Shown here: positions 15,969 through 25,216 of the stretch, piece after piece | Layout: every line of letters starts with the position of its first letter | How positions within the stretch are numbered: the first letter of the stretch is position 1 | Source: JBFHIZ01 sp963666475 | Lineage (GTDB): Bacteria; Bacillota; Clostridia; Lachnospirales; Lachnospiraceae | Direction of reading: 5' to 3' | Assembly (NCBI GenBank): GCA_963666475.2 | Contig: CAXXJM010000001.1 | Span: forward strand, 434,001-498,000 | Length of the DNA: 64,000 nucleotides | Notes under the pieces: generated by a model | The model's database searches: none | Told to the model about the DNA's origin: nothing | What the model saw: the letters and a program-made list of their open reading frames with translations, nothing else | Position numbers and translations under genes: made by a program

Positions 15969-17507
15969 ATGGATTATATTGTAGAGATGCAAAATATTAC
16001 AAAAGAATTTCCAGGGATTATCGCAAACGATAATATCACATTACAATTGAAAAAAGGTGAAATTCATGCATTGTTAGGTGAAAATGGCGCTGGTAAATCT
16101 ACTTTAATGAGCGTTCTTTTTGGTTTATATCAAGCTGAAAAAGGTGATATTTTTGTTCGTGGAGAGAAAGTTAAAATTAGCGGACCAATGGATGCGAATA
16201 AGTATGGAATTGGAATGGTACATCAACATTTTAAACTTGTTCACAATTTTACTGTGTTACAGAATATTATTTTGGGTATTGAAGAAACAAAATATGGAAT
16301 CATTAAGATGAAAGAAGCAAGGAAAAAAGTCGTGGAGCTGAGCGAAAAGTACAATCTTTTTGTTGATCCAGATGCATATATTGAAGATATTACTGTTGGA
16401 ATGCAACAGCGCGTGGAAATCCTTAAAATGCTATTTCGAGATAATGAAGTACTCATTTTTGATGAACCCACTGCCGTTTTAACTCCACAGGAAATTAAAG
16501 AGTTAATGGATATTATGCGTAGTTTAAAAAAAGAAGGAAAATCCATTCTTTTCATTACACATAAACTTGAAGAAATTAAACAGGTAGCAGATCGTTGCTC
16601 TGTGCTTAGAAGAGGAAAATACATTGGTATCGTAGATGTGCAAGAAACATCAAAGGAAATGATGAGCGAAATGATGGTTGGTAGAAAAATATCCCTTTCC
16701 ATCGATAAAGCAGAGTCTGATCCAACGACACCAGTTTTAGAAGTTCATAAATTATCTGTAAAGTCTACACGAGAAGGACATAATCAAAATGTTGTAAAAG
16801 ATGTAAGCTTCCAAGTTCGTAAAGGTGAAATTGTCTGTATTGCTGGTATTGACGGGAACGGACAAACAGAACTTGTCAATGCAATTACGGGAATAGGTGA
16901 TATGGTGGAAGGTACGGTCGTTTTAAACGGTGAAGATATCACAAAAAAATCGATTCGATACAAGAATACACATGGTCTTTCACACATACCGGAAGATCGA
17001 CATAAACATGGTTTGGTATTGGATTATTCGCTTGGATACAATCTTGTTCTACAGCAATATTTTGAAGAACCATTTTCAAAACATGGTTTTTTAAATCCAG
17101 AAGCCATCGAGTCATACTCAGATAAATTAATTGAAAAATTTGATATTCGTAGTGGACAAGGAGTACATACGAAATCAAGAAGTATGTCAGGTGGAAATCA
17201 ACAAAAAGCGATTGTGGCAAGAGAAATTTCAAAGTCACCAGATTTATTGTTGGCTGTGCAACCAACACGAGGATTAGATGTGGGGGCAATCGAATATATT
17301 CATAATCAAATTGTCAAAGAACGAGACGAAGGAAAAGCAATTCTTTTGGTTTCTTTGGAGTTGGATGAAGTTATGAATTTAAGTGATCGAATTTTAGTGA
17401 TTTATGAGGGTGAAATCGTAGGACAACTAGATCCAAAAGAAACAACAATTCAGGAACTTGGATTATATATGGCAGGTTCCAAAAAGGGAGGTACGGCAAA
17501 TGTCTAA
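15969..17507 (+). CDS. Nucleoside ABC transporter, ATP-binding protein with two nucleotide-binding domains
   Basis: A double ATPase (512 aa) of the BMP/NupO (YufO) type. Domain 1 has Walker A GENGAGKST (37-45), an atypical signature TVGMQQRVE and Walker B LIFDEPTAVL. Domain 2 has GIDGNGQTE in place of a classic P-loop, MSGGNQQKA and LLLAVQPTRGLD, where Glu is replaced by Gln; this asymmetry is usual for the family. It powers nucleoside import through the next two permeases. The ATG at 15969 follows GTGGAGGC; an in-frame GTG four codons earlier is unlikely. Confidence 0.95.
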   Translation: MDYIVEMQNITKEFPGIIANDNITLQLKKGEIHALLGENGAGKSTLMSVLFGLYQAEKGDIFVRGEKVKISGPMDANKYGIGMVHQHFKLVHNFTVLQNIILGIEETKYGIIKMKEARKKVVELSEKYNLFVDPDAYIEDITVGMQQRVEILKMLFRDNEVLIFDEPTAVLTPQEIKELMDIMRSLKKEGKSILFITHKLEEIKQVADRCSVLRRGKYIGIVDVQETSKEMMSEMMVGRKISLSIDKAESDPTTPVLEVHKLSVKSTREGHNQNVVKDVSFQVRKGEIVCIAGIDGNGQTELVNAITGIGDMVEGTVVLNGEDITKKSIRYKNTHGLSHIPEDRHKHGLVLDYSLGYNLVLQQYFEEPFSKHGFLNPEAIESYSDKLIEKFDIRSGQGVHTKSRSMSGGNQQKAIVAREISKSPDLLLAVQPTRGLDVGAIEYIHNQIVKERDEGKAILLVSLELDEVMNLSDRILVIYEGEIVGQLDPKETTIQELGLYMAGSKKGGTANV

Positions 17508-18699
17508 ACTTACTAAGAAAAAAACAAGAAGAGACCATATGGCGTTAATATCTTCCATTTTTGCTGTTTTAATTGGTCTGATCATAGGATATATTGTTAT
17601 GTTAATTACAAATGCCTCGGAAGCAAATGCAGGCTTTATGATGATTCTTACAGGATCGTTTACACATGGAATGAAGGGTGTTGGACAGATATTTTATTTT
17701 GCGACTCCAATTATTTTGACTGGACTTTCTGTTGGATTTGCTTTTCGTACCGGGTTGTTTAATATTGGAGCTACTGGCCAATATACAATGGGAGCATTAG
17801 GTGCAGTTATTGTTGGAATCACTTGTACGAATCTTGGTGGGGTACATTGGATTGTCGCTTTACTAGCAAGTGTTGTATTTGGAGCATTCTGGGGATTTTT
17901 ACCCGGTCTTTTAAAAGCGTTCTTCAATGTAAATGAAGTAATTGCATCAATTATGCTCAATTATATTGGAATGTATATTGCAAACTGGACAGTTAAGAGT
18001 TCGCCAGTCTTGTTTAATAAAATGAGAAATGAATCCTATGAAGTTCCAGTATCTGCTCAAATTCCAAAATGGGGACTTGATAAAATCTTTCCAGAATCAA
18101 GTGTACATGCAGGTATTTTTATAGCGATTGCAGTTGTTGTATTGATTTATATTATTCTGGAAAAAACAACTTTCGGATTTGAACTAAAGGCAGTTGGTTT
18201 TAATAAACATGCGAGTAAATATGCTGGTATTAACGAAAAAAAAGGAATTATTTTATCCATGACGATTGCAGGAGCACTTGCTGGATTAGCTGGGGGTCTT
18301 GTATATTTAGCAGCCTCTGGAAAAAGATTGAGTGTTGTTGATGTACTAGCAGATGAAGGGTTTACAGGTATCTCTGTAGCGTTATTAGGTGCTTGTCATC
18401 CATTCGGGATATTGCTTGCAGGTATTTTTATTGCCTTTTTGTATGCTGGAGGGTATTATCTCCAATTATTTAATTTTTCAACACAAATTATTGACATAAT
18501 TATTTCAATTATAATTTACTTCTCGGCGTTCGCTTTATTTATTAAGTTGATTATTTATAAGATCAGACATAAACGAGAACAAAATATGGGAATGATCCAT
18601 GATGCCAATACGGTAAGTGAGAAAATCAACCCAACAGGAGCGGACGATAAGAAGTCTGATGACGGTGAAAATCAAGAGCAAGAAGGAGGTAAGGAATAA
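17500..18699 (+). CDS. Nucleoside ABC transporter permease (NupP-like)
   Basis: An inner-membrane permease (399 aa) of the BPD_transp_2 family. It has a basic N-terminus, about eight to ten hydrophobic helices and the family segment FRTGLFNIGATGQYTMGA near residue 80. The C-terminal 50 residues are cytoplasmic, polar and acidic. The ATG at 17500 lies 8 bases inside the end of the ATPase gene with AAAGGGAGG before it, so translation is probably coupled. It forms a heteromeric channel with the next gene product. Confidence 0.93.
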   Translation: MSKLTKKKTRRDHMALISSIFAVLIGLIIGYIVMLITNASEANAGFMMILTGSFTHGMKGVGQIFYFATPIILTGLSVGFAFRTGLFNIGATGQYTMGALGAVIVGITCTNLGGVHWIVALLASVVFGAFWGFLPGLLKAFFNVNEVIASIMLNYIGMYIANWTVKSSPVLFNKMRNESYEVPVSAQIPKWGLDKIFPESSVHAGIFIAIAVVVLIYIILEKTTFGFELKAVGFNKHASKYAGINEKKGIILSMTIAGALAGLAGGLVYLAASGKRLSVVDVLADEGFTGISVALLGACHPFGILLAGIFIAFLYAGGYYLQLFNFSTQIIDIIISIIIYFSAFALFIKLIIYKIRHKREQNMGMIHDANTVSEKINPTGADDKKSDDGENQEQEGGKE

Positions 18700-19676
18700 T
18701 GGCTGATTTTTTGAATGTACTATATTTTGTGTTCCAGCAAATGATGTTGTTTGCAATTCCTTTATTGATCGTTGCTCTTGGAGGAATGTTCTCAGAGCGA
18801 AGTGGTATCATTAACATTGCACTAGAAGGTATTATGACCATGGGTGCTTTTGTTAGTATTTTATTTTTGAATTTGACTGGTAAAAATCCATTTTTTATGG
18901 AACATGGACAAATTCATTTATTAGTAGCTGTATTAGTCGCCATGGTTGTTGGTGCAGTTTTTTCCTTACTGCATGCTTATGCATCGGTCAATATGAAAGC
19001 AGATCAAACAATTTCAGGTACTGCGCTAAATATGTTTGCGCCAGCGTTTGCAATATTTGTTGCAAGGATTATTCAAGGAGTTCAACAGGTACAGTTTACA
19101 AATAATTTTAGAATTGAGTCTGTTCCAGTGTTAGGTAAGATTCCATTTATTGGACCATTATTATTTCAGAATACCTATATTACAACATATATTGGAATTG
19201 GAATTTTGATTTTATCTGTTATCATTATTTATAAGTCGAAATTTGGCCTTCGACTTAGAGCCTGTGGAGAACATCCGCATGCTGCAGATGCTGCTGGCGT
19301 AAGTGTACGTAAAATGCAGTATTCTGGAGTGCTGATTTCGGGAATGTTAGGTGGACTTGGAGGATTGGTCTATGTTGTTCCAACTTCAACCAATTTTAAT
19401 GCTACTGTATCAGGATATGGATTCTTAGCGTTAGCTGTTCTTATTTTTGGACAGTGGAAGCCCGTTCGAATATTGGGTGCAGCTGTGTTTTTTGGCTTAA
19501 CAAAGGCAGTAGCAGCAACCTATTCAGGAATACCAGCGTTAAGTTCATTAGGAGTTCCTAGTTATTTGTATAAAATGATACCATATATTGCAACATTGAT
19601 CGTTTTGATTTTTGCATCGAAAAAATCACAAGCTCCTCGTGCAGAAGGTATTCCTTTTGACAAAGGTGCTCGATAA
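18699..19676 (+). CDS. Nucleoside ABC transporter permease (NupQ-like)
   Basis: The second permease (325 aa) of the same importer. The stretch FSERSGIINIALEGIMTMGAF near the N-terminus is the counterpart of the ATG-rich loop in the first permease, and about nine hydrophobic segments follow. Its ATG overlaps the previous stop by one base (TAATG) behind AGGAGG. The gene order lipoprotein, ATPase, permease, permease, cytidine deaminase is that of nucleoside salvage operons. Confidence 0.93.
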   Translation: MADFLNVLYFVFQQMMLFAIPLLIVALGGMFSERSGIINIALEGIMTMGAFVSILFLNLTGKNPFFMEHGQIHLLVAVLVAMVVGAVFSLLHAYASVNMKADQTISGTALNMFAPAFAIFVARIIQGVQQVQFTNNFRIESVPVLGKIPFIGPLLFQNTYITTYIGIGILILSVIIIYKSKFGLRLRACGEHPHAADAAGVSVRKMQYSGVLISGMLGGLGGLVYVVPTSTNFNATVSGYGFLALAVLIFGQWKPVRILGAAVFFGLTKAVAATYSGIPALSSLGVPSYLYKMIPYIATLIVLIFASKKSQAPRAEGIPFDKGAR

Positions 19677-19692
19677 GGAAGGAAGTGTCTTT

Positions 19693-20106
19693 TTGACAAA
19701 TCAAGAACTAATACGTGCAGCTATTGAAGCACGAAAAGAATCATATTCCCCGTATTCAGGGTATCAAGTAGGAGCAGCTTTGTTAACCGAGTCGGGTAAA
19801 GTATATACAGGGTGTAACATCGAGAATGCAACTTATACACCAACCATTTGCGCAGAGAGAACAGCTATTTTTAAAGCTGTTAGTGAAGGGGAAAAAACAG
19901 GCATAAAAATTGCTATTGTCGGCAGCCCTGAAGGTGAGTTGATACAGTTTGCATTTCCATGTGGAGTCTGTAGACAGGTTATGATGGAATTTTTTGATCC
20001 GAAAACATTTCAAGTGATTGTTGCGAAAAGCGAAGAGGAATTTCAGCAATTTTCACTTGAGGAAATGTTACCAAGTGGTTTTTCGCCAAGTAATTTGAAT
20101 AAATAA
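19693..20106 (+). CDS. cdd: Cytidine deaminase
   Basis: A 137-aa zinc enzyme that deaminates cytidine and deoxycytidine to uridine and deoxyuridine. TPTICAERTAIF carries the zinc Cys and the catalytic Glu, and PCGVCRQ carries the other two Cys ligands; SPYSGYQVGAAL is the usual N-terminal signature. The TTG at 19693 is the likely start, as AAGGAAGGAAG lies just upstream and the length then matches the small tetrameric form. It directly follows the permease genes, which points to pyrimidine nucleosides among the imported substrates. Confidence 0.95.
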   Translation: MTNQELIRAAIEARKESYSPYSGYQVGAALLTESGKVYTGCNIENATYTPTICAERTAIFKAVSEGEKTGIKIAIVGSPEGELIQFAFPCGVCRQVMMEFFDPKTFQVIVAKSEEEFQQFSLEEMLPSGFSPSNLNK

Positions 20107-20137
20107 AAATGGGTTTTCAAATAGGAGGGAATTACAT

Positions 20138-21580
20138 ATGGAACAGTTTTTTAAACTAAAAGAACACCACACAAATGTGAGAACAGAAGTAGTTGCTGGA
20201 TTAACGACTTTTTTCGCACTGGCGTACATTGTGTTCGTCAATCCATCACAGATCGCGGCTGGTGGTGCTACAGGATGGCTGGTGGGATTAGGTGCAGATG
20301 CTGCAAGCATGGGTCAAATCTTTAATGCAGTTTATGTCGCATCTATTTTAGCGGCTGTTACGGGAACTTTATTAATGGCATTTTACGCAAAATTACCTTT
20401 TGCACAAGCTTGTGGAATGGGATTGAACTCTTTCTTTTGCACTACATTTGTAGCAGGTGCTTATTTTTCGGGCGCAGATGTAATTGAAGGGTATCAATCA
20501 GGTTTGGTTATTATTTTGATTGCCGGGCTAGTCTTTTTGCTTTTATCATTAACTGGTCTTAGACAATATATTGCAAAAGCAATGCCTGATTGTCTAAAGA
20601 AAGCAATTCCAGCTGGAATTGGGTTGTTTATTGCATTTATAGGTTTTCAGAACGCAGGAATTATACAGGCGAATCCGTATACTTTCGTTCAATTCGTAGA
20701 TATTCATGGAGCAATTTTAAATGGCACGGTGAAAGAAACTGTTGTACCAGCAGTTGTTGCTTTGATTGGATTTTTGGTAATTACGGTTCTTACAAAATTA
20801 AATATCAAAGGAAATGTAATTTTGGGTATTGGTGTTTCAACAATTCTTTATTATTTATTTACTTGGACATTGCCTTCATTTGATATGTCAGCAATAGGTA
20901 CAAGTTTTCAAGATTTTGCGGCAATTGGAATTACGGGAATATTTAAAGCGTCCTCTTGGGAAAATGCTTTTTCTTCTCCTTATGTTGGGGGCCTGTTCAA
21001 TGCTGCTATGTTGATTGTTACATTTTGTTTGGTAGATATGTTTGATACGGTAGGGACTTTATATGGTACTGCTTCAGAAGCTGGTATGCTTGATGAAAAC
21101 GGTGATCCAGAAAATCTAGATAAAGCGATGGCCAGCGACTCGATCGCAACAGTGTCTGGTGCTGTTCTGGGTACTTCCACATGTACTACATTTGTTGAGT
21201 CGGCTGCTGGAGTTGCTGCGGGTGGAAGAACCGGCTTAACCAGTTTGGTCACAGCAATCTGTTTAGGTCTTTGCCTGTTTTTGACTCCGGTCGCAACCGT
21301 TATTCCTTCGAGTGCTGCGGCTCCTGCATTAATTTTTGTAGGTGTTTTAATGCTTAAGAATTTTTCAAAAGTAGATTTTACAGATATGAGATCTGCGGTT
21401 CCAGCATTTTTAGCGCTAATTATGATGCCACTAACATATTCGATTGCAAACGGAATTGGAATAGGTGCAATTGCCTATGTATTAATTACACTATTTACAG
21501 GTGAATTTAAAAAGAAAGACCTTGTTGTTACAATCATCGCTGCATTGTTTGTTATAAAGTTTATTTTTGTAACTATGTAA
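20138..21580 (+). CDS. NCS2-family purine base permease (AzgA/PbuG-like)
   Basis: A membrane transporter of 480 aa with about 12 to 14 hydrophobic segments. The N-terminus VRTEVVAGLTTFFALAYIVFVNP and the segments ACGMGLNSFF, IGLFIAFIGFQNAGI and LVDMFDTVGTLYG are characteristic of the AzgA-like branch that imports adenine, guanine or hypoxanthine by proton symport. The precise base is not readable. AGGAGG precedes the ATG. I see no purine riboswitch in the 31 bases upstream, so it is probably co-transcribed with cdd. Confidence 0.92.
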   Translation: MEQFFKLKEHHTNVRTEVVAGLTTFFALAYIVFVNPSQIAAGGATGWLVGLGADAASMGQIFNAVYVASILAAVTGTLLMAFYAKLPFAQACGMGLNSFFCTTFVAGAYFSGADVIEGYQSGLVIILIAGLVFLLLSLTGLRQYIAKAMPDCLKKAIPAGIGLFIAFIGFQNAGIIQANPYTFVQFVDIHGAILNGTVKETVVPAVVALIGFLVITVLTKLNIKGNVILGIGVSTILYYLFTWTLPSFDMSAIGTSFQDFAAIGITGIFKASSWENAFSSPYVGGLFNAAMLIVTFCLVDMFDTVGTLYGTASEAGMLDENGDPENLDKAMASDSIATVSGAVLGTSTCTTFVESAAGVAAGGRTGLTSLVTAICLGLCLFLTPVATVIPSSAAAPALIFVGVLMLKNFSKVDFTDMRSAVPAFLALIMMPLTYSIANGIGIGAIAYVLITLFTGEFKKKDLVVTIIAALFVIKFIFVTM

Positions 21581-21589
21581 TATTTTAGT

Positions 21590-21623
21590 AAGCACGGACT
21601 GGAAGATGTCCGTGCTTTTTTTT
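21590..21623 (+). terminator. Terminator after the purine permease gene
   Basis: AAGCACGGAC (21590-21599) pairs with GTCCGTGCTT (21608-21617), followed by a long T-run. Confidence 0.93.
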
Positions 21624-21631
21624 ATTTATTA

Positions 21632-21660
21632 TTGTTTGATGGGGGAGATTGTAGTAGAAT
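21632..21660 (+). promoter_or_regulatory. Promoter of the MutS-like/RNase HI unit
   Basis: -35 TTGTTT (21632-21637), 17-nt spacer, -10 TAGAAT (21655-21660), directly after the preceding terminator. Confidence 0.68.
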
Positions 21661-21705
21661 AAAACAAGATACAGAATTATAAAATAGGAATGGAAGTAAT
21701 TGAAC

Positions 21706-23376
21706 ATGGAATATGTAGTACTATTGATTTGTGTTGTTTTTGTTATTGTTGTCATTACGATCAAAGGTATTTATGATCGAAGGCAAGAACACGCTAGGTT
21801 TATCAAAAAGATGAAAGCATCCTTTGGTACGTTTTCGGAATATGAATTGACAGAAGCTAGATTAGAAAGAATTAAGAAATATTATTTGAATCATAAGGAC
21901 GAAAATTGGAGTTTAGATGATATTACGTGGCATGATTTGGACATGGATATGATTTTCGAACAGATGAATACGACACTTTCTTCGGCCGGTGAAGAATTCT
22001 TATATTATTTGCTGAGAACTCCAAGAATGAAAATTAATGATTTAGAAGAAATCGAAAGCTTGGTCCGCTTTTTTCAGGAAAATGAAGAACAAAGAGTAAA
22101 TATTCAGGACATTTTTCATACGCTTGGTACAACCGGCAAATATTCCTTGTATGATTATCTTCACAACTTAGATCAATTAGGAAAACGATCGAATGTACCA
22201 CATATAGTTTCGTTGGTAGCATTATTCGTTTCCGTAGCACTGATTCCTTTTCAGACAATGGTTGGAATCTTATGTTTGGTTGTGATTTCTATCTATAATA
22301 TTAGTATGTATTTTAAAGAAAAAAGCGAAATCAGACCATATTTAATAAGTTTTTCTTATGTATTACGATTGATTCAGTGTGCAAAAGATTTCGAGATGCA
22401 GACAGATTCTTATTTTGAAAAATATCAAAAGCAAATTAGAGAAGATACAAAAGCATTACGTTCTTTTTCTAGAAATGCGTTTATTACAATGTCGATGGGA
22501 GAAGCTTCTACAAATCCACTAGATATTCTAATGGACTATTTAAGAATGATGTTTCATTTTGACCTTATGAAATTTAATCGTATGCTTAAAAGTATTAGAG
22601 ATAACGAAACATATGTAGACTCATTGGTAACAACCATGGGATTTATTGAAAGCATGATTGTCATTGCAAATTATCGGGATGCACTTCCTTACTATAGTAT
22701 TCCTTTATTTGGCGAAGAGGTATCGTTCGAAGGAGTGATTCATCCATTAATTGAAAAACCAGTTTCGAATGATTTTAAAGTAAAGAATTGTGTTTTACTT
22801 ACTGGTTCAAATGCTTCGGGTAAATCTACATTTCTTAAAACCATTGGAGTTAATAGTATTTTAGCGCAAACAATTCATACTTGTTCTGCAAAGCATTCAC
22901 AAACCAGAATTCAAAAAGTATATTCATCCATGAAATTGGAAGACAGCATAGAAAAGAAAGAAAGTTATTATATGGCTGAGATTCGCGCCATCAAACGAAT
23001 TTTAGATGCTTCAGAGCTTGCAGAGATTCCAGTGTTGTGTTTTGTAGATGAAGTCCTAAGGGGAACCAATACAGTGGAACGAATTGCGGCGTCCACTCAG
23101 ATACTAAAATTTTTGGCGCAAAAAAAAGTACTTTGTTTTGCGGCAACTCATGATATTGAACTTACCAAGCTTTTAGAAGACTGGTATGATAATTATCATT
23201 TTACTGAGGAGATTATTGACCAAGATATCTTTTTTAGTTATAAAATTTTACAGGGCCCTGCAGTAACAAGAAATGCTATTTTGCTATTACAAAATATGGG
23301 GTATCCTTCAGAACTTGTCGAAGAAGCACAGATTATCGCGAATTCCGCATGGAGCTCCAAGGAGGCAAATGTATGA
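21706..23376 (+). CDS. Membrane-anchored MutS-related ATPase
   Basis: A 556-aa protein with the MutS ATPase domain but no mismatch-recognition domain. An N-terminal membrane helix (about 2-22) and a further hydrophobic region of about 40 residues near 165-205 place it in the membrane. The C-terminal third holds Walker A TGSNASGKST (from about 366), Walker B CFVDEVLRGTN (Asp448, Glu449) and a helix-rich end. MutS relatives of this type are widespread in Firmicutes without a settled function; the window's true mutS is at 59071. The ATG at 21706 follows GGAATGGAAG; a TTG two codons earlier is possible. The stop overlaps the rnhA start. Confidence 0.82.
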   Translation: MEYVVLLICVVFVIVVITIKGIYDRRQEHARFIKKMKASFGTFSEYELTEARLERIKKYYLNHKDENWSLDDITWHDLDMDMIFEQMNTTLSSAGEEFLYYLLRTPRMKINDLEEIESLVRFFQENEEQRVNIQDIFHTLGTTGKYSLYDYLHNLDQLGKRSNVPHIVSLVALFVSVALIPFQTMVGILCLVVISIYNISMYFKEKSEIRPYLISFSYVLRLIQCAKDFEMQTDSYFEKYQKQIREDTKALRSFSRNAFITMSMGEASTNPLDILMDYLRMMFHFDLMKFNRMLKSIRDNETYVDSLVTTMGFIESMIVIANYRDALPYYSIPLFGEEVSFEGVIHPLIEKPVSNDFKVKNCVLLTGSNASGKSTFLKTIGVNSILAQTIHTCSAKHSQTRIQKVYSSMKLEDSIEKKESYYMAEIRAIKRILDASELAEIPVLCFVDEVLRGTNTVERIAASTQILKFLAQKKVLCFAATHDIELTKLLEDWYDNYHFTEEIIDQDIFFSYKILQGPAVTRNAILLLQNMGYPSELVEEAQIIANSAWSSKEANV

Positions 23377-23855
23377 ACGTGAAATTATATACGGACGGAG
23401 CTGCCAGAGGAAATCCAGATGGTCCAGGTGGATATGGTTCGATTCTACAGTATGTATCCTTGGATGGTAAATTACACGAAAGAGAGTTTTCCTGTGGATA
23501 CAAAAAGACCACGAACAATCGTATGGAATTAATGGCTGTTATCGTTGGGCTAGAAGCTTTGACAAAGCCATGTCGTGTTTCAGTTTATTCTGATTCTAAA
23601 TATGTAACCGATGCATTTAATCAGCATTGGATAGATAGTTGGATAAAAAAAGGATGGAAGAACAGTAAAAAAGAACAAGTTAAAAATATAGACTTGTGGA
23701 AGCGACTTTTAAAGGCTATAGAGCAACATCAAGTAGAATTTATCTGGGTGAAAGGCCATGCTGGTCATCCGGAAAATGAACGATGCGATGTGCTCGCTAC
23801 GACTGCGGCAGACAGTGGTATTCTTCTTGACGATGTCCCTTTGGAAATGGTATGA
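23373..23855 (+). CDS. rnhA: Ribonuclease HI
   Basis: RNase HI (160 aa) degrades RNA in RNA-DNA hybrids. All active-site residues are visible: YTDGAARGNPDGPGGYG (Asp8), NRMELMA (Glu52), YSDSKYV (Asp74) and GHAGHPENERCDVLA (His and Asp139). The ATG overlaps the MutS-like stop in an ATGA arrangement with AAGGAGG upstream, so translation is coupled. Together with rnhB the window encodes both major RNase H types. Confidence 0.96.
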   Translation: MNVKLYTDGAARGNPDGPGGYGSILQYVSLDGKLHEREFSCGYKKTTNNRMELMAVIVGLEALTKPCRVSVYSDSKYVTDAFNQHWIDSWIKKGWKNSKKEQVKNIDLWKRLLKAIEQHQVEFIWVKGHAGHPENERCDVLATTAADSGILLDDVPLEMV

Positions 23856-23909
23856 TAAACATAGTTTAGAGAGTAAATTCGTAAGTTTTGTGAATGGAAT
23901 GGAGATTTT

Positions 23910-24116
23910 ATGACAAATTTTATTTTATTTTTTAATACGACATTGTCTTATCTGCTTGTTTTAATAGTAACTGCAATTGTAATCTTTGCAGGTATTAAAA
24001 TTGGCATTTACTGGAGTAAAAAGAACGATGAAAAAGCGCAGAGATTATTAGAAGATCAGCAAGCAGCCTCGTTCGCTGGACAGGATACAGAGGCATCTGT
24101 GAAATCCGATAAGTAG
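23910..24116 (+). CDS. Small single-pass membrane protein, unknown function
   Basis: A 68-aa protein I do not recognise. Residues about 4-32 are strongly hydrophobic and predict one membrane helix, followed by a basic-then-polar tail (YWSKKNDEKAQRLLEDQQ). A GGAG motif sits seven bases before the ATG and a terminator follows the stop, which supports a real gene. It follows rnhA by about 50 bases and may be in the same transcript. Confidence 0.68.
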   Translation: MTNFILFFNTTLSYLLVLIVTAIVIFAGIKIGIYWSKKNDEKAQRLLEDQQAASFAGQDTEASVKSDK

Positions 24117-24134
24117 AGCTTTACTTCGTACTAG

Positions 24135-24163
24135 AAAGGTGCTCATTCTATGAGCACTTTTTT
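24135..24163 (+). terminator. Terminator before the WYL regulator gene
   Basis: GTGCTCA (24139-24145) pairs with TGAGCAC (24151-24157) around TTCTA. The outer A-T pairs continue past a bulged G, and six T follow. Confidence 0.85.
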
Positions 24164-24184
24164 CTTGTTATGAGAGGGGAATAT

Positions 24185-25171
24185 ATGCCGAGAAGTGAAA
24201 AACAAAAACAGAAATTATTATATTTAGTTGAAATTTTATCGCGTGAAACGGATGAAGAGCACTACCTGTCTATGAAGGATTTGATTGATCGTCTCGAAAG
24301 CTTGGGAATAAAAGCGGAAAGAAAAAGCATTTATTCAGATATTCATGTTTTACAAGATTTCGGGTATGACATTGAAGTACGAAAAACAAAAACAAATGGT
24401 GGATATGCGATGCTATCCAACGAATTTGAACTTGCAGAATTAAAACTCCTGGTGGACACCGTTCAAACTTCGAAATTTATTACAAAAAATAAATCCAAAG
24501 AATTGATCCGAAAACTTGAAAAATACACAAGTAAATTTCATGCAAGCGAATTAAATCGACAAGTCTATGTATCGAATCGTGTGAAAACTGAAAATGAGAG
24601 CATATACTACAATGTTGAGTGGATCAATCAAGGTATTCAGAATAATAAACAGATACAATTTGATTATTATAACTGGAATATTAAGATTGAAATGGAAAAA
24701 AAGAACAAGGAAGAAAAGTATACAGTCAGTCCATGGGCGCTAACCTTTCAAGAGGAATATTATTATTTAATTGCATATGATGAATCAAGACAAATGATTC
24801 GTCATTATCGCGTTGATAAGATGAAGAATATCAGCATGTTGCAAGAACCTAGAAATGGGAATGATGAGTATAAGAACTTTGATTTAGTTACTTATTGCAA
24901 TCAAACTTTTGGAATGTATGGTGGAAAGCAGGAAATGGTAACCTTACAATTAACAGATTCCTATGTAGGGATTCTAATCGATCGTTTTGGTAAGGAAATT
25001 CCAATTCGAGAGGTAGGTAATCAAATGGTTTCTGCAAGAATATCTGTACAGATTTCGCCACCTTTTTATGGCTGGATATGCGGTTTGGGTAAAAATGCAA
25101 CGATTCTTTCTCCAAAATGGGTGAAAGATGACTATGTAAAATTTCTTCAAGATACGCTGTCAAATTATTAG
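24185..25171 (+). CDS. WYL-domain transcriptional regulator
   Basis: A 328-aa probable DNA-binding regulator. Residues about 1-75 form a DeoR-like winged helix (YLVEILSRETDEEHYLSMKDLIDRL then RKSIYSDIHVLQDFGYDI). The middle holds the WYL fold, seen as YTVSPWALTFQEEYYYLIAYDESRQMIRHYRVDKM, and a C-terminal extension follows. WYL proteins sense small ligands or nucleic acid; the ligand here is unknown. The ATG at 24185 has GAGGGGA upstream, whereas the in-frame ATG at 24170 lacks one. No clear promoter is visible between the preceding terminator and the gene. Confidence 0.88.
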   Translation: MPRSEKQKQKLLYLVEILSRETDEEHYLSMKDLIDRLESLGIKAERKSIYSDIHVLQDFGYDIEVRKTKTNGGYAMLSNEFELAELKLLVDTVQTSKFITKNKSKELIRKLEKYTSKFHASELNRQVYVSNRVKTENESIYYNVEWINQGIQNNKQIQFDYYNWNIKIEMEKKNKEEKYTVSPWALTFQEEYYYLIAYDESRQMIRHYRVDKMKNISMLQEPRNGNDEYKNFDLVTYCNQTFGMYGGKQEMVTLQLTDSYVGILIDRFGKEIPIREVGNQMVSARISVQISPPFYGWICGLGKNATILSPKWVKDDYVKFLQDTLSNY

Positions 25172-25216
25172 TATGATTATATCAAAATTCAAGCGAGAGG
25201 CAAGGAAAGCTTCAGA

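Noticed and set aside
16241..16702. 153-codon open frame on the - strand inside the ABC ATPase gene
   Set aside because: Antisense shadow of an intact ATPase; the hydrophobic and Ser-rich composition is typical of such shadows.
20107..20137. Possible purine riboswitch before the purine permease gene
   Set aside because: Only 31 bases separate it from cdd, too short for the aptamer.
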